A DNA stretch of 64,000 bases from the NCBI RefSeq assembly GCF_900699015.1, contig NZ_LR217737.1, positions 868,001-932,000 on the forward strand. Direction: 5' to 3'. Position numbers and translations under genes: made by a program. The notes under the pieces were generated by a model. It did not search any database. It was not told the origin of the DNA and saw nothing but the letters and a program-made list of their open reading frames with translations. Positions within the stretch are counted from its first letter, which is position 1, and each line of letters begins with the position of its first letter. The DNA comes from Erwinia_E haradaeae_E (GTDB lineage Bacteria > Pseudomonadota > Gammaproteobacteria > Enterobacterales > Enterobacteriaceae). Positions 19,264 through 28,689 of this stretch are shown piece by piece.

Positions 19264-21258
19264 ATGATCTTAGGAAAATTAACTCTCAATTCTATCCCCT
19301 TCCATGAACCTATTATCATGGGAACTATTGCCACTATTATTCTTATAGGCATTGGTATTGTTGGAGCTATTACATATTGCAATAAATGGAAATATCTTTG
19401 GTCCGAATGGTTCACTTCTGTAGATCATAAAAAAATAGGAATTATGTATATTATCATGGCTTTCGTGATGCTACTTCGAGGTTTTGCCGATGCCATCATG
19501 ATGCGTGCCCAACAAGTCCTTGCCTCTTCAGGCCAGTCTGGATTTTTACCACCACATCACTACGATCAGATTTTTACTGCTCATGGTGTAATTATGATCT
19601 TTTTTGTAGCCATGCCACTTGTAGTGGGATTAATGAACATCATTGTTCCATTACAAATTGGCACTCGCGATGTAGCTTTTCCATTCTTAAATAACTTAAG
19701 CTTCTGGTTCACTGTTATAGGTGCAATACTGATTAATCTCTCACTAGGTATCGGTGAATTTGCACAAACAGGTTGGCTAGCCTATCCTCCACTTTCTGGG
19801 CCAGAATATAGCCCTGGTGTAGGAGTCGATTACTGGATATGGAGTTTACAGCTTGCTGGTATTGGTACGACTCTGACAGGAATCAACTTCATAGTTACTA
19901 TCCTAAAGATGCGTACTCATGGCATGACCCTACTTAAAATGCCAGTATTTACTTGGACTTCGTTATGCACCAATATACTTATTATTGCTTCATTTCCTGT
20001 TCTTGCAACTACTCTCAGTCTTCTTACCTTAGATCGTTATCTAGATTTTCATTTCTTTAGTAACGAAATGGGGGGGAACATGATGATGTATGTTAATTTA
20101 ATCTGGATCTGGGGTCATCCAGAAGTGTACATCCTTGTTCTACCAATCTTTGGTGTATTCTCAGAAGTTGTTGCGACCTTTTCGCATAAAAGTTTATTTG
20201 GCTACACCTCTCTAATTGGAGCAACAGTAGTCATAACCATTCTGTCATTTCTTGTTTGGCTTCATCATTTTTTCACTATGGGTGCTGGAGCAAACGTGAA
20301 TGCCTTCTTCGGTATAATGACAATGGTTATTGCTATTCCTACCGGTGTAAAAATCTTTAACTGGCTATTTACCATGTATCAAGGACGAATCCGATTACAT
20401 TCTTCCATGTTATGGACTATCGGCTTCTTAGTAACATTTTCACTAGGTGGAATGAGCGGAGTTCTTCTCGCTATCCCAGGCGCAGACTTTGTTTTACATA
20501 ACAGTTTATTTCTTATTGCCCACTTTCATAATGTGATTATAGGCGGTGTAGTATTTGGATGTTTTGCAGGAATAGCATATTGGTTCCCTAAAGCATTCGG
20601 AGTTCTTTTAAATGAAAAATGGGGTATTCGTGCATTTTGGTTTTGGATTCTTGGTTTTTTTACTGCATTTATGCCACTATACGCATTAGGATTTATGGGT
20701 ATGACACGACGCCTCAGTCAAGAGATCGATCCACAATTCCATACTATGCTAGTCATTGCAGCTGGAGGAACCATATTAATTACTTGTGGAATTATCTGCC
20801 AATTCATTCAACTCTATGTCACCATCCGTGACCGAAGATTTAACCGTGATCTAACTGGTGATCCTTGGGGAGGACGCACACTAGAGTGGTCCACATCTTC
20901 ACCACCACCATTCTATAATTTTGCTATTTTACCTAAAATAAATGAACGTGATGCTTTTTGGCACATGAAAAAACAAGCAACAATGCACCAAAGTACCCCA
21001 CAATATACTAATATTCATATGCCAAAAAATAGTAGCACTGGAATTATAATGGCTTTCTTCAGTCTTTTATTTGGTTTTTCTATAATCTGGCATATTTGGT
21101 GGTTAGTCTGTATATCATTCCTAGCTACACTTATATCATGGATTATAAAAAGTTTTGATGAAGATCTCGATTACCATGTACCTATTCAAGATATTATAAC
21201 TATTGAAAATCATCATCTTAATAAAAGAAGCAATACAGGTATGCACCATGTCAACTGA
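19264..21258 (+). CDS. cyoB: CyoB, cytochrome bo3 ubiquinol oxidase subunit I
   Basis: Catalytic heme-copper subunit with 15 predicted helices, 664 residues (E. coli 663). The ligand-bearing segments are all present: FTAHGVIMIF (low-spin heme His), WGHPEVYILVLP (CuB His and cross-linked Tyr), HHFFTMG (CuB His pair) and HFHNVIIGG (heme histidines). The D-channel start region and the quinol-site segment RGFADAIMMRAQQ match E. coli. GAACCGAGGAATCAC precedes the ATG. Its stop overlaps the cyoC start by 11 nt. An intact oxidase implies aerobic respiration inside the host. Confidence 0.96.
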   Translation: MILGKLTLNSIPFHEPIIMGTIATIILIGIGIVGAITYCNKWKYLWSEWFTSVDHKKIGIMYIIMAFVMLLRGFADAIMMRAQQVLASSGQSGFLPPHHYDQIFTAHGVIMIFFVAMPLVVGLMNIIVPLQIGTRDVAFPFLNNLSFWFTVIGAILINLSLGIGEFAQTGWLAYPPLSGPEYSPGVGVDYWIWSLQLAGIGTTLTGINFIVTILKMRTHGMTLLKMPVFTWTSLCTNILIIASFPVLATTLSLLTLDRYLDFHFFSNEMGGNMMMYVNLIWIWGHPEVYILVLPIFGVFSEVVATFSHKSLFGYTSLIGATVVITILSFLVWLHHFFTMGAGANVNAFFGIMTMVIAIPTGVKIFNWLFTMYQGRIRLHSSMLWTIGFLVTFSLGGMSGVLLAIPGADFVLHNSLFLIAHFHNVIIGGVVFGCFAGIAYWFPKAFGVLLNEKWGIRAFWFWILGFFTAFMPLYALGFMGMTRRLSQEIDPQFHTMLVIAAGGTILITCGIICQFIQLYVTIRDRRFNRDLTGDPWGGRTLEWSTSSPPPFYNFAILPKINERDAFWHMKKQATMHQSTPQYTNIHMPKNSSTGIIMAFFSLLFGFSIIWHIWWLVCISFLATLISWIIKSFDEDLDYHVPIQDIITIENHHLNKRSNTGMHHVN

Positions 21259-21835
21259 AACAGTTTCTACCAGAAATAATATAAGTAGTAACAAAATCTT
21301 TGGATTCTGGTTATACCTGATGAGTGATTGCATTGTATTCGCTACTTTATTTGCTACCTACGGAGTAATGGTAACCAATATCGCAAATGGTCCAACAGGT
21401 AAGTGTTTCTTTGATTTACCATTTGTACTACTAGAAACTAGCTTTCTTTTGCTCAGTTCTGGCACTTGTGGTCTAGCCTTAATTCGAATGAATCAGAATA
21501 AAAAACATGCAGTCATATTATGGTTCGGGCTTACTTTTATCTTCGGTTTAACTTTTATTGGAATGGAAGGATATGAACTACTACATCTCATTAATCAAGG
21601 TATAGGACCTAATCTTAGTGGTTTTTTATCTGCTTTTTTTACGCTACTTGGAGCACACGGCCTACATGTTATCGCTGGATTAATTTGGATGATTTTACTT
21701 ATATTTCAAATAGCTCAACGGGGTTTAACTACAACTAATTCTATACGAATCATGTGTTTAAGCTTATTCTGGCATTTTCTAGATATAATATGGATATGTG
21801 TATTTACCATTGTCTATTTAATAGGGAAAATATAA
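21248..21835 (+). CDS. cyoC: CyoC, cytochrome bo3 oxidase subunit III
   Basis: Five-helix subunit III that stabilises the oxidase core; 195 residues from the ATG overlapping the cyoB stop (E. coli 204). An in-frame start 45 nt upstream would lie inside cyoB and has no homologous extension. The conserved segments KIFGFWLYLMSDCIVFATLFATY, GPTGKCFFDLPFVLLET, GMEGYELLHL and GAHGLHVIAGLIWM are clear. The His-rich N-terminal tail of E. coli CyoC is replaced by a shorter polar stretch. It joins cyoD by a TAATG overlap. Confidence 0.95.
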   Translation: MSTETVSTRNNISSNKIFGFWLYLMSDCIVFATLFATYGVMVTNIANGPTGKCFFDLPFVLLETSFLLLSSGTCGLALIRMNQNKKHAVILWFGLTFIFGLTFIGMEGYELLHLINQGIGPNLSGFLSAFFTLLGAHGLHVIAGLIWMILLIFQIAQRGLTTTNSIRIMCLSLFWHFLDIIWICVFTIVYLIGKI

Positions 21836-22170
21836 TGGTCCCATCGCCAATGCAGGTCAAAAAAAACTTTTCGAAAGCTACTATAAGGTCTTATATCACA
21901 GGCTTGTCTTACTCAATTATTCTTACAGTGGTACCATTTTTAGTAGTTTTAAATGATCAGATAACTGAAACTATGAGGCTATCTGTAGTTCTAGTATGCG
22001 CAGTATGCCAAGTCTTAGTACACTTAATCTACTTCCTCCACTTAGACCGTGAAGCGGAAGGTGGATGGAATTTAATCGCTAGTATATTTGTGGCAATAAT
22101 AATCTTCATTATTATTGTTGGTTCTTTATGGATTATGTGGAATTTAAATCAAAATATGGTACATAATTAA
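21835..22170 (+). CDS. cyoD: CyoD, cytochrome bo3 oxidase subunit IV
   Basis: Small subunit IV with three membrane helices, 111 residues (E. coli 109), needed for CuB incorporation in E. coli. I chose the ATG that overlaps the cyoC stop by 1 nt; a more upstream in-frame ATG lies inside cyoC and adds 27 non-homologous residues. The motif VLVHLIYFLHLDREAEGGWNL and the C-terminal VGSLWIMWNLNQNM are diagnostic. The polar N-terminus is poorly conserved. Confidence 0.93.
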   Translation: MVPSPMQVKKNFSKATIRSYITGLSYSIILTVVPFLVVLNDQITETMRLSVVLVCAVCQVLVHLIYFLHLDREAEGGWNLIASIFVAIIIFIIIVGSLWIMWNLNQNMVHN

Positions 22171-22184
22171 GAATGATATTCTAG

Positions 22185-23036
22185 ATGATTAAACACTATT
22201 TACAACTAATAAAACCAGGAATTATTATTGGTAATTTAATTTCCTTAATTGGTGGTTTTTTATTTGCTTCTAAATATAACATTGACTATTACAACTTTTT
22301 TTTTACCGTCATCGGCTCAATTCTAGTAATTGCATCTAGTTGTGTCTATAACAATTACATAGACCGAGATATTGATAAAAAAGCTCAAAGAACAAAAAAT
22401 CGAATTTTACCATCTGGTCTAATTTCTTTACGAACTATTCTAATCTACGCATCCATATTAGGTGTTTCTGGTTTTTTAATATTGTATTATCAAACTAACC
22501 TTCTAACAACATCATTGGCAATGATAGGCTTTATAGTGTACGTTGGCGTCTATAGTCTATATCTGAAACGTCGTTCTATCTATGGTACATTAATAGGAAG
22601 CCTTTCAGGTTCTACTCCTCCTCTCATAGGTTATTGCTCAGTATCAGGGCAATTTGATGCTGGAGCATGGATATTGCTATTTATATTTAGTTTTTGGCAA
22701 ATACCACACTCTTACGCTATTTCTATTTTATATTTAAAAGATTATCAAATAACTAATATCCCGGTATTACCAGTAAAATTAGGCATTATAGAAGCTAAAA
22801 AACATATTATATGTTGTATTATTGCATTTATTGCTTCCACTATTATGCTATTCATAGCAGGATATACTGGATATAAATATCTCATCGTAATAAGCATAGT
22901 AGGTATCTGCTGGCTAAGTATCGCGTTGGCTAGTTACAAGCCTTCTGATGACCAGATCTGGGCTCGAAAAATTTTTATTTTATCTCTTATAGTAATCAGT
23001 ACTTTTAGCGTTATGATATCAATAGATATGACATAA
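22185..23036 (+). CDS. cyoE: CyoE, protoheme IX farnesyltransferase (heme O synthase)
   Basis: UbiA-family membrane prenyltransferase that adds a farnesyl group to heme B, making heme O for the CyoB binuclear centre. The 283-residue protein (E. coli 296) has about nine helices. Both aspartate motifs are present: NNYIDRDIDKKAQRTKNR (about residues 60-77) and the second loop with LKDYQITNIPVLP. It starts 14 nt after cyoD. The C-terminus is about 13 residues shorter than in E. coli, ending after the last helix. Confidence 0.94.
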   Translation: MIKHYLQLIKPGIIIGNLISLIGGFLFASKYNIDYYNFFFTVIGSILVIASSCVYNNYIDRDIDKKAQRTKNRILPSGLISLRTILIYASILGVSGFLILYYQTNLLTTSLAMIGFIVYVGVYSLYLKRRSIYGTLIGSLSGSTPPLIGYCSVSGQFDAGAWILLFIFSFWQIPHSYAISILYLKDYQITNIPVLPVKLGIIEAKKHIICCIIAFIASTIMLFIAGYTGYKYLIVISIVGICWLSIALASYKPSDDQIWARKIFILSLIVISTFSVMISIDMT

Positions 23037-23209
23037 TAACCCCCTATAAACTACCCGCTTATTTTGATTAAAATTTTGTAAAAACACTTACCCTCAATCA
23101 ATACATCAAATTGAAATCACTTTATTTTAGAATATTAAACGACGTTACAATAATATTTAAAAAGTTACTCTGCAATCATCAAATAAAGATTTAAATCCTG
23201 GAGGTAGTC

Positions 23210-24583
23210 ATGAATGATAATAAAATGACCAGAATTGAACTATATGCTACCTGGGGACTCAGTACAATATTTTTCTTGCGAATGCTAGGTATGTGCATGG
23301 TTCTTCCAATTCTAACTACTTATGGAATGCAGATTCAAGACGCAAACGAAACTCTAATTGGATTAGCTATTGGAATATATGGCATCACTCAAGCAATTTT
23401 TCAAATCCCATTTGGTCTCTGTTCGGATCGATTTGGACGTAAACCATTAATTATTATAGGATTGTTTCTCTTTACTATTGGTAGTCTAGTAGCTGCAATG
23501 ACCGAATCTATATGGGGTGTTATACTAGGTCGTGCATTACAAGGTTCTGGTGCAATATCATCTGTTATTATGGCTCTATTATCTGATCTTACTCGTGAAC
23601 AAAATTATACTAAAGCGGTAACATTTATTGGTATGGGTTTTGGCATAACTTTTGCTATTGCTATCATCATAGGCCCTATTCTCGCTAACGCACTAAGCCT
23701 CAACGCATTATTCTCGATTACCGCTTTATTTTCTATACTCGGAATTATTATTACACTGATTGTAGTTCCATCAACATCAATACAGATACTGAATCGCGAC
23801 GCAATAACTGTACGAAGCGGTATCAGGTCTATTATAACTAATAGACATTTGATTAAGTTAAATCTTAGTATCTTCTTTCTACATATACTACTAATGTCTA
23901 ACTTTATGAGTTTACCTATAGAATTCTCATTAGCAGATTTTCCTACTAAAGATCACTGGAAGATTTACTTATGTACCATATTTATTTCTTTTGTCACCAC
24001 AATACCTTCTATTCTCTATGCTGAAATTAAACAAAAAATGAAAGTAGTTGTTATTTCTTGTACAGCATTAATGCTGGGATCTGAAATCCTATTATGGCAT
24101 TCTAGTCACACTCCCTGGAAACTATTAATAGGCTTACAAATATTTTTTATCAGTTTTAACCTGATGGAAGCAATATTACCCTCCTTGATTAATAAAGAAT
24201 GCCCCATAGGTTACAAGGGAACAGCTATGGGATTATACTCTACCAGTCAATTTCTTGGTGTAGCAATTGGTGGAAGTGTAAGCGGTTGGCTTCTTGGTCA
24301 TTTTAGCATCAATCACATCTTTCTATTGGGCTCTATTCTTTCTCTGGCATGGCTATTGTTGACTCTGAATATGAGAGAACCTCCTCACCTTACTAGTTTG
24401 AGATTTACGCTGACATCTTCGTCTATAAACACGATTAAGCTAGAACAATGCCTTAATTCTCATCAAGGTGTATTTGATGTATTGTTACTTCCTCAAGAAA
24501 AAAGTGTTTATGTTAAAATTGACAATAAAAAAACCTCTCGCTCTGCGATAGAAAAAATTATTTCAGAGCAAGCAATCTCTTAA
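23210..24583 (+). CDS. yajR: YajR, MFS transporter with C-terminal YAM domain
   Basis: Twelve-helix major facilitator protein of unknown substrate, 457 residues (E. coli 454). MFS motif A appears as GLCSDRFGRKP (about residues 75-85) and motif C around GITFAIAIIIGP. Residues from about 395 onward form the ferredoxin-like YAM domain (SLRFTLTSSS through SAIEKIISEQ), which distinguishes YajR. A strong GGAGGT lies 7 nt before the ATG. Its position just after cyoE is ancestral (yajR-cyoEDCBA in E. coli). Why a reduced genome keeps it is unclear. Confidence 0.92.
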   Translation: MNDNKMTRIELYATWGLSTIFFLRMLGMCMVLPILTTYGMQIQDANETLIGLAIGIYGITQAIFQIPFGLCSDRFGRKPLIIIGLFLFTIGSLVAAMTESIWGVILGRALQGSGAISSVIMALLSDLTREQNYTKAVTFIGMGFGITFAIAIIIGPILANALSLNALFSITALFSILGIIITLIVVPSTSIQILNRDAITVRSGIRSIITNRHLIKLNLSIFFLHILLMSNFMSLPIEFSLADFPTKDHWKIYLCTIFISFVTTIPSILYAEIKQKMKVVVISCTALMLGSEILLWHSSHTPWKLLIGLQIFFISFNLMEAILPSLINKECPIGYKGTAMGLYSTSQFLGVAIGGSVSGWLLGHFSINHIFLLGSILSLAWLLLTLNMREPPHLTSLRFTLTSSSINTIKLEQCLNSHQGVFDVLLLPQEKSVYVKIDNKKTSRSAIEKIISEQAIS

Positions 24584-25487
24584 AGATCAAAAATGATTAA
24601 AATCAAAATCCATGTATCTCATGGTCAAAATAATTTCTAATTACCGTCATTATGTTACTATGTAATCCATTAGCTATGTTACAAACTCTATAAGTCTTCA
24701 TCAGAAAGTAGTCATACTGTATCCATAGTACTAAGATAAGATCCTTACCATAACAATCACTAAAGTAAATTCACTAACTAATATTAACTTCATTGGTCAC
24801 TATTTCAGATGGGATCATGAAATAGAATGAAACGATAATTCTAGATTTTATCTCACTATTTTTAGCTTTTTAAAAACATAAAATCAATAATTGATAGTAA
24901 AAGTTAATCTAAAAAAATGAAATTCTAAATAACCATTATAAAATATAAAATAACTAACTATTTTCTACAGTATAGGAGAATCAACTAATATTTATTAGAT
25001 CAACTTATGCAACATAAAATGATTACTCTTTATAGATAAGAATTAAAATATTTGACTATTACTAAATTTTTTATAAAATTTAAAGAAATATATTATAAAA
25101 ATGATAGATAATTAATAAAAAATTTCTTATTAAACAGTCTTTTTCTTATATAACTCTCTACACATCTATACATTATGATAATATATAGAATCACTACTCT
25201 TCTTAAATTACAAACTTAAATAATTAATCATAAAATCTAACGTAGAATTTTTATCATATTACTTGAATATAAATAGATTGTTTTATATAATAATTTATTT
25301 CATAAATTATCATTTTAAGAGTAAATTAATTCTAAACTTCTAGATTAATAGTATCCTTTGAAATTTTTAAAAACTAACTAGTGATGCATATGAAATTCAA
25401 TTTATTGACATAATCAAGATCTTTGATCGCACTCATATAAACTCACTAATAACTTCAATCCTAAAAAGATTATATCAGGAGTCAAAT
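24584..25487. other. gene-free stretch between yajR and mdh
   Basis: About 0.9 kb, AT-rich and stop-filled. A TTGACA occurs at 25405-25410, but no -10 lies at proper spacing. No gene remnant is recognised. Confidence 0.5.
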
Positions 25488-26426
25488 ATGAAAGTTACAG
25501 TACTTGGTGCAGCAGGATCTATCGGACAAGCTCTTTCTTTACTTCTTAAAATGAAACTACCGGACAACTCACATCTCTCTCTTTACGATATCTCCCCTGT
25601 TACTCCAGGCATTGCATTAGACTTAAGCCATATACCAACTTCTGTAAAGACAGAAGGATTTGATGGCACTCAGACTAAAGAAGCTCTTAGCAATACCAAT
25701 ATAGTTCTAATTTCAGCTGGTTTTGCACGCAAACCAGGAATGGATCGTTCTGATCTCTTTAAGTTAAATGCAAAAATAATACAACACCTTATCGAAGAAG
25801 TTGCTGAATATAGCCCAAATGCCTTAATCGGTATTATAACAAATCCGGTTAATTCAATGGTTCCTGTTGCTGCATCAGTTCTAAAAAAAGCTGGTGTTTA
25901 CAATAAAAATAAATTATTTGGCATCACTACACTCGATATCATCCGATCTAATGCATTTATAGCAAAATTAAAACAAAAAAATCCAACAAAAATTAATACT
26001 CCGGTAATTGGAGGCCACTCTGGTATAACTATACTTCCTCTCCTATCTCAACTTACTAAAGATTATTGCTTCAGTGAAAAAGAGATTGTCGATCTTACTA
26101 AAAAAGTACAGACCGCAGGTAACGCAGTTCTAGAGGCAAAAGCAGGCGGAGGATCCGCCACGCTTGCTATGAGTGCAGCTGCTACACGCTTTACTCTATC
26201 CTTAATACGAGGATTAGAAGGAGAGAAAAATATTATCGAATACGCATATGTAGAAGGAAATACAACATATGCAACTTTCTTTTCACAACCTCTACTCTTT
26301 GGTAGAGATGGCATTATTGAATATCTATCTATCGGTAATCTTAGTCAATTTGAACAAAATACAATTAGCAATATGATCAAAACTCTAAATAATGATATTT
26401 GTATTGGAGAAGAATTTATTAAATAA
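25488..26426 (+). CDS. mdh: Mdh, NAD-dependent malate dehydrogenase
   Basis: Interconverts malate and oxaloacetate with NAD in the TCA cycle; 312 residues, identical in length to E. coli Mdh. The Rossmann motif reads GAAGSIGQ (S for the usual G in GAAGGIG). The substrate arginines are in ARKPGMDRSD and the segment TTLDIIRSN. The catalytic His is in GGHSGIT, with the assisting Asp in the preceding loop. The glycine loop AGGGSATL is intact. TCAGGAG lies 8 nt before the ATG. It stands as a monocistron. Confidence 0.96.
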   Translation: MKVTVLGAAGSIGQALSLLLKMKLPDNSHLSLYDISPVTPGIALDLSHIPTSVKTEGFDGTQTKEALSNTNIVLISAGFARKPGMDRSDLFKLNAKIIQHLIEEVAEYSPNALIGIITNPVNSMVPVAASVLKKAGVYNKNKLFGITTLDIIRSNAFIAKLKQKNPTKINTPVIGGHSGITILPLLSQLTKDYCFSEKEIVDLTKKVQTAGNAVLEAKAGGGSATLAMSAAATRFTLSLIRGLEGEKNIIEYAYVEGNTTYATFFSQPLLFGRDGIIEYLSIGNLSQFEQNTISNMIKTLNNDICIGEEFIK

Positions 26427-26555
26427 TAATATTATATTATTATACAAACTACGTTGTATCGAGAATCGAATTATAAAATATTTTCATCTTTCAAAAACTA
26501 GATGATCAAACTTTATAAAATATATATAATACTAGTAATATACCCTTAATATACT

Positions 26556-26741
26556 ATGAATCATAAGTTACTTAAAATTATTGCATGCCCAATCTGCCAT
26601 GGGCAATTACTATTTTATACTAAAAATCAGAAAGAACTAATTTGTATATCTGATAAAATAGCGTATCCAATTAAAGATGGTATACCTGTGTTAATAAAAA
26701 ACAGAGCTCGTATACTGTCCTTATCAGAAACTGATATATGA
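26556..26741 (+). CDS. ycaR: YcaR, Trm112-like small protein
   Basis: A 61-residue UPF0434/Trm112-family protein. In E. coli the gene lies between lpxK and kdsB; its exact function is unknown. The zinc-binding pair CPICHG is present near residue 11, followed by ELICISDKIAYPIKDGIPVL, the family signature. The second cysteine pair typical of Trm112 is reduced to a single Cys, as in E. coli YcaR. Its stop overlaps the kdsB start (ATGA), so it is translationally coupled. Confidence 0.9.
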   Translation: MNHKLLKIIACPICHGQLLFYTKNQKELICISDKIAYPIKDGIPVLIKNRARILSLSETDI

Positions 26742-27484
26742 ATTTTATTGTGATCATTCCCGCACGTTTTTATTCCACTCGCCTTCCTGGAAAACCGTTA
26801 TTAACTATACATGGAAAACCAATGATAGCACGTGTAATTGAACAAGCATGGAAATCCAATGCAAAACGGGTAATTGTTGCCACTGATCATCCTTCGGTAG
26901 AATCTGTGGTTAAGGCTATGGATGGAGAAGTATGTATGACTAGTTCCAGTCATAGTTCTGGAACTGAAAGGATAGCCGAAGTACTCGAACACTATCAATT
27001 TTCCGACAACACAGTTATTGTTAATATCCAAGGAGACCAACCTATGTTACCACCTGAACTAATTGACCAGGTGGCAAATAATATTACATTATACAATGCT
27101 AGTATCGCTACATTAGCAGCACCAATCACCTCTCCAGAGGAAGCTTGTAACCCAAATATAGTTAAAGTAGTATGCGATCTCTATGGTTACGCTCTTTACT
27201 TTTCTCGTGCTACTATCCCATTTTATCATGATCAATTAACCACTCAATCATACTCTATATATACACATGTTTTACGACACATTGGCATATATAGTTATTA
27301 CGCTAGCTTTATTCGTCAATATGCTCTCTGGCATAAAAGTCCCTTAGAACAGATTGAATCTCTAGAGCAACTTCGCGCATTATCATATGGGGAGAAAATC
27401 CATGTCGATCTTGCAAAAATTAACCCAAATCATAGCATAGATACGCCAGAAGATCTTATGCGCATACACACAACTGAGCTATAG
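26738..27484 (+). CDS. kdsB: KdsB, CMP-Kdo synthetase
   Basis: Activates Kdo with CTP to CMP-Kdo for attachment to lipid A. 248 residues, same length as in E. coli. The nucleotide loop PARFYSTRLPGKPL (about 7-20) and segments VATDHPS, SGTERIAEV, FSRATIPF and HIGIYSYYASF are conserved. The Mg-binding region reads NIQGDQPMLP, with Q where E. coli has E; the Asp is kept. The last codons (RIHTTEL) and stop form one arm of a perfect 40-bp palindrome and replace the usual short C-terminus. lpxK, the usual upstream neighbour, is absent. Confidence 0.94.
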   Translation: MNFIVIIPARFYSTRLPGKPLLTIHGKPMIARVIEQAWKSNAKRVIVATDHPSVESVVKAMDGEVCMTSSSHSSGTERIAEVLEHYQFSDNTVIVNIQGDQPMLPPELIDQVANNITLYNASIATLAAPITSPEEACNPNIVKVVCDLYGYALYFSRATIPFYHDQLTTQSYSIYTHVLRHIGIYSYYASFIRQYALWHKSPLEQIESLEQLRALSYGEKIHVDLAKINPNHSIDTPEDLMRIHTTEL

Positions 27485-27501
27485 CTCAGTTGTGTGTATG
27501 C
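27462..27501. repeat. perfect 40-bp palindrome at the kdsB end
   Basis: Two 20-nt arms, GCATACACACAACTGAGCTA and its exact reverse complement, meet with no spacer. The left arm encodes the last residues of KdsB and the stop lies in the centre. It would form a very stable RNA hairpin. There is no T-tract after it, so it is not a canonical terminator but could stall polymerase or protect the mRNA 3' end. Confidence 0.9.
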
Positions 27502-27824
27502 TAAGTTAGCCATATACTTCTGCTCAAAAAGCAAAATATCAAATATAGCAATTAATTAATAAGTCTAACTGAATATTGATCTACTGTTCAAATCCCTTCT
27601 ATTTTTATAGATAAAAATCTATTTTTTCTATAGAAATTCTTAATACTGATGTATTATTCATATTCTAATGACATTTGATTTCTGAATTAATAAACCTTAT
27701 CCCGTTAAAAATCACTCTATTAATATTTTAGTATTCATCTACTCCTGATGCATAAAACCCCTTCTTTATCTTGCATCTCGATACTTAATAATATAAAAAT
27801 AATCTAAAATAGAGTTACCTAATA
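27502..27824. other. gene-free stretch
   Basis: AT-rich sequence between kdsB and a convergent small gene. No gene remnant or terminator is recognised apart from the palindrome at its left edge. Confidence 0.5.
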
Positions 27825-28043
27825 CTACTGATATTGTCTACCTAAACGTTGTTTCATTTCTCGTTGATACTTGTTGTAATCATCACCACATTCTGCAGAA
27901 CAAAATGCTGTACCTACAACGACAATTTCATCCTTACACCAGATACATTTTCCATCAGGGCTTTGCAAGCTACGTTCTCTAGCTGAGAGCGCTGCTTTAA
28001 TCATATCCTGTTCACGCTTTTGAGCTAAATCTGCTTCATCCAT
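27825..28043 (-). CDS. small putative zinc-finger protein
   Basis: A 72-residue protein from the ATG at 28043, which has TAGGAG 6 nt upstream. The N-terminus MDEADLAQKREQDMIKAALSARER is helical and resembles TraR/DksA-type small proteins. The middle carries CIWCKDEIVVVGTAFCSAEC, a four-Cys CxxC...CxxxC zinc-ribbon-like motif. A charged tail YNKYQREMKQRLGRQYQ follows. I do not recognise a named E. coli orthologue. Relatively high GC and intact cysteines suggest a real, selected gene. It could be a TraR-like RNA polymerase modulator or another Zn-ribbon protein. The function is unknown. Confidence 0.75.
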   Translation of the reverse strand: MDEADLAQKREQDMIKAALSARERSLQSPDGKCIWCKDEIVVVGTAFCSAECGDDYNKYQREMKQRLGRQYQ

Positions 28044-28689
28044 TATCAACTCCTACATAAATTTATATTTTGGGATCTTGATGTACCATAATTATAAGTT
28101 ATAAATAATGATACATTATACCTTGTATTTGACAATAGTAACTATGATATAGAATCTGATATTTGTTTTTCCATATCAAATAAAATTAATTCTTTAAAGA
28201 CCAACAAAAAAAATAAAAAATTAACAATATAATCATTTCATTCAACACATGAGTTTAGTATACAAATACTCATTACAGAAATATAAATTTACAAGCATTT
28301 AAAATGCTATTATATTTATGTTTATAGTAAAATATTCCACTTAGACTTATGATTTATAACTAAATAAATAACAAACAAACAAGCTCAATCAAAAATCAAA
28401 TTAAACATACTTTGCACCAATCACATTAATTAAATAACCTTCTAACTCTATAGTAAAAACAGTCTAATCAAGATATCTAAAAATTAGAAATACTATATAT
28501 CCTCATAACTACCTACCGTTTTTATCTATTCTCGGCACTATTTCACTCTGTTTATGATAAAATAATAACATGTTAAAACTCAGAACACTGTGATGTATTG
28601 TTATTAACCAATCAAGAAGTTTAATACCTGATCTTTCTATACAAAATCTAATGCACTCTTCTTAAATATTTAACGAGACTATAGCACCT
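28044..28689. other. gene-free stretch
   Basis: About 0.65 kb between two divergent genes, the zinc-finger gene and suhB. No promoter or remnant can be named with confidence. Confidence 0.5.

Noticed and set aside
25405..25441. TTGACA upstream of mdh as a promoter
   Set aside because: The nearest TATAAA-like box is about 25 nt away, too far for sigma-70 spacing.
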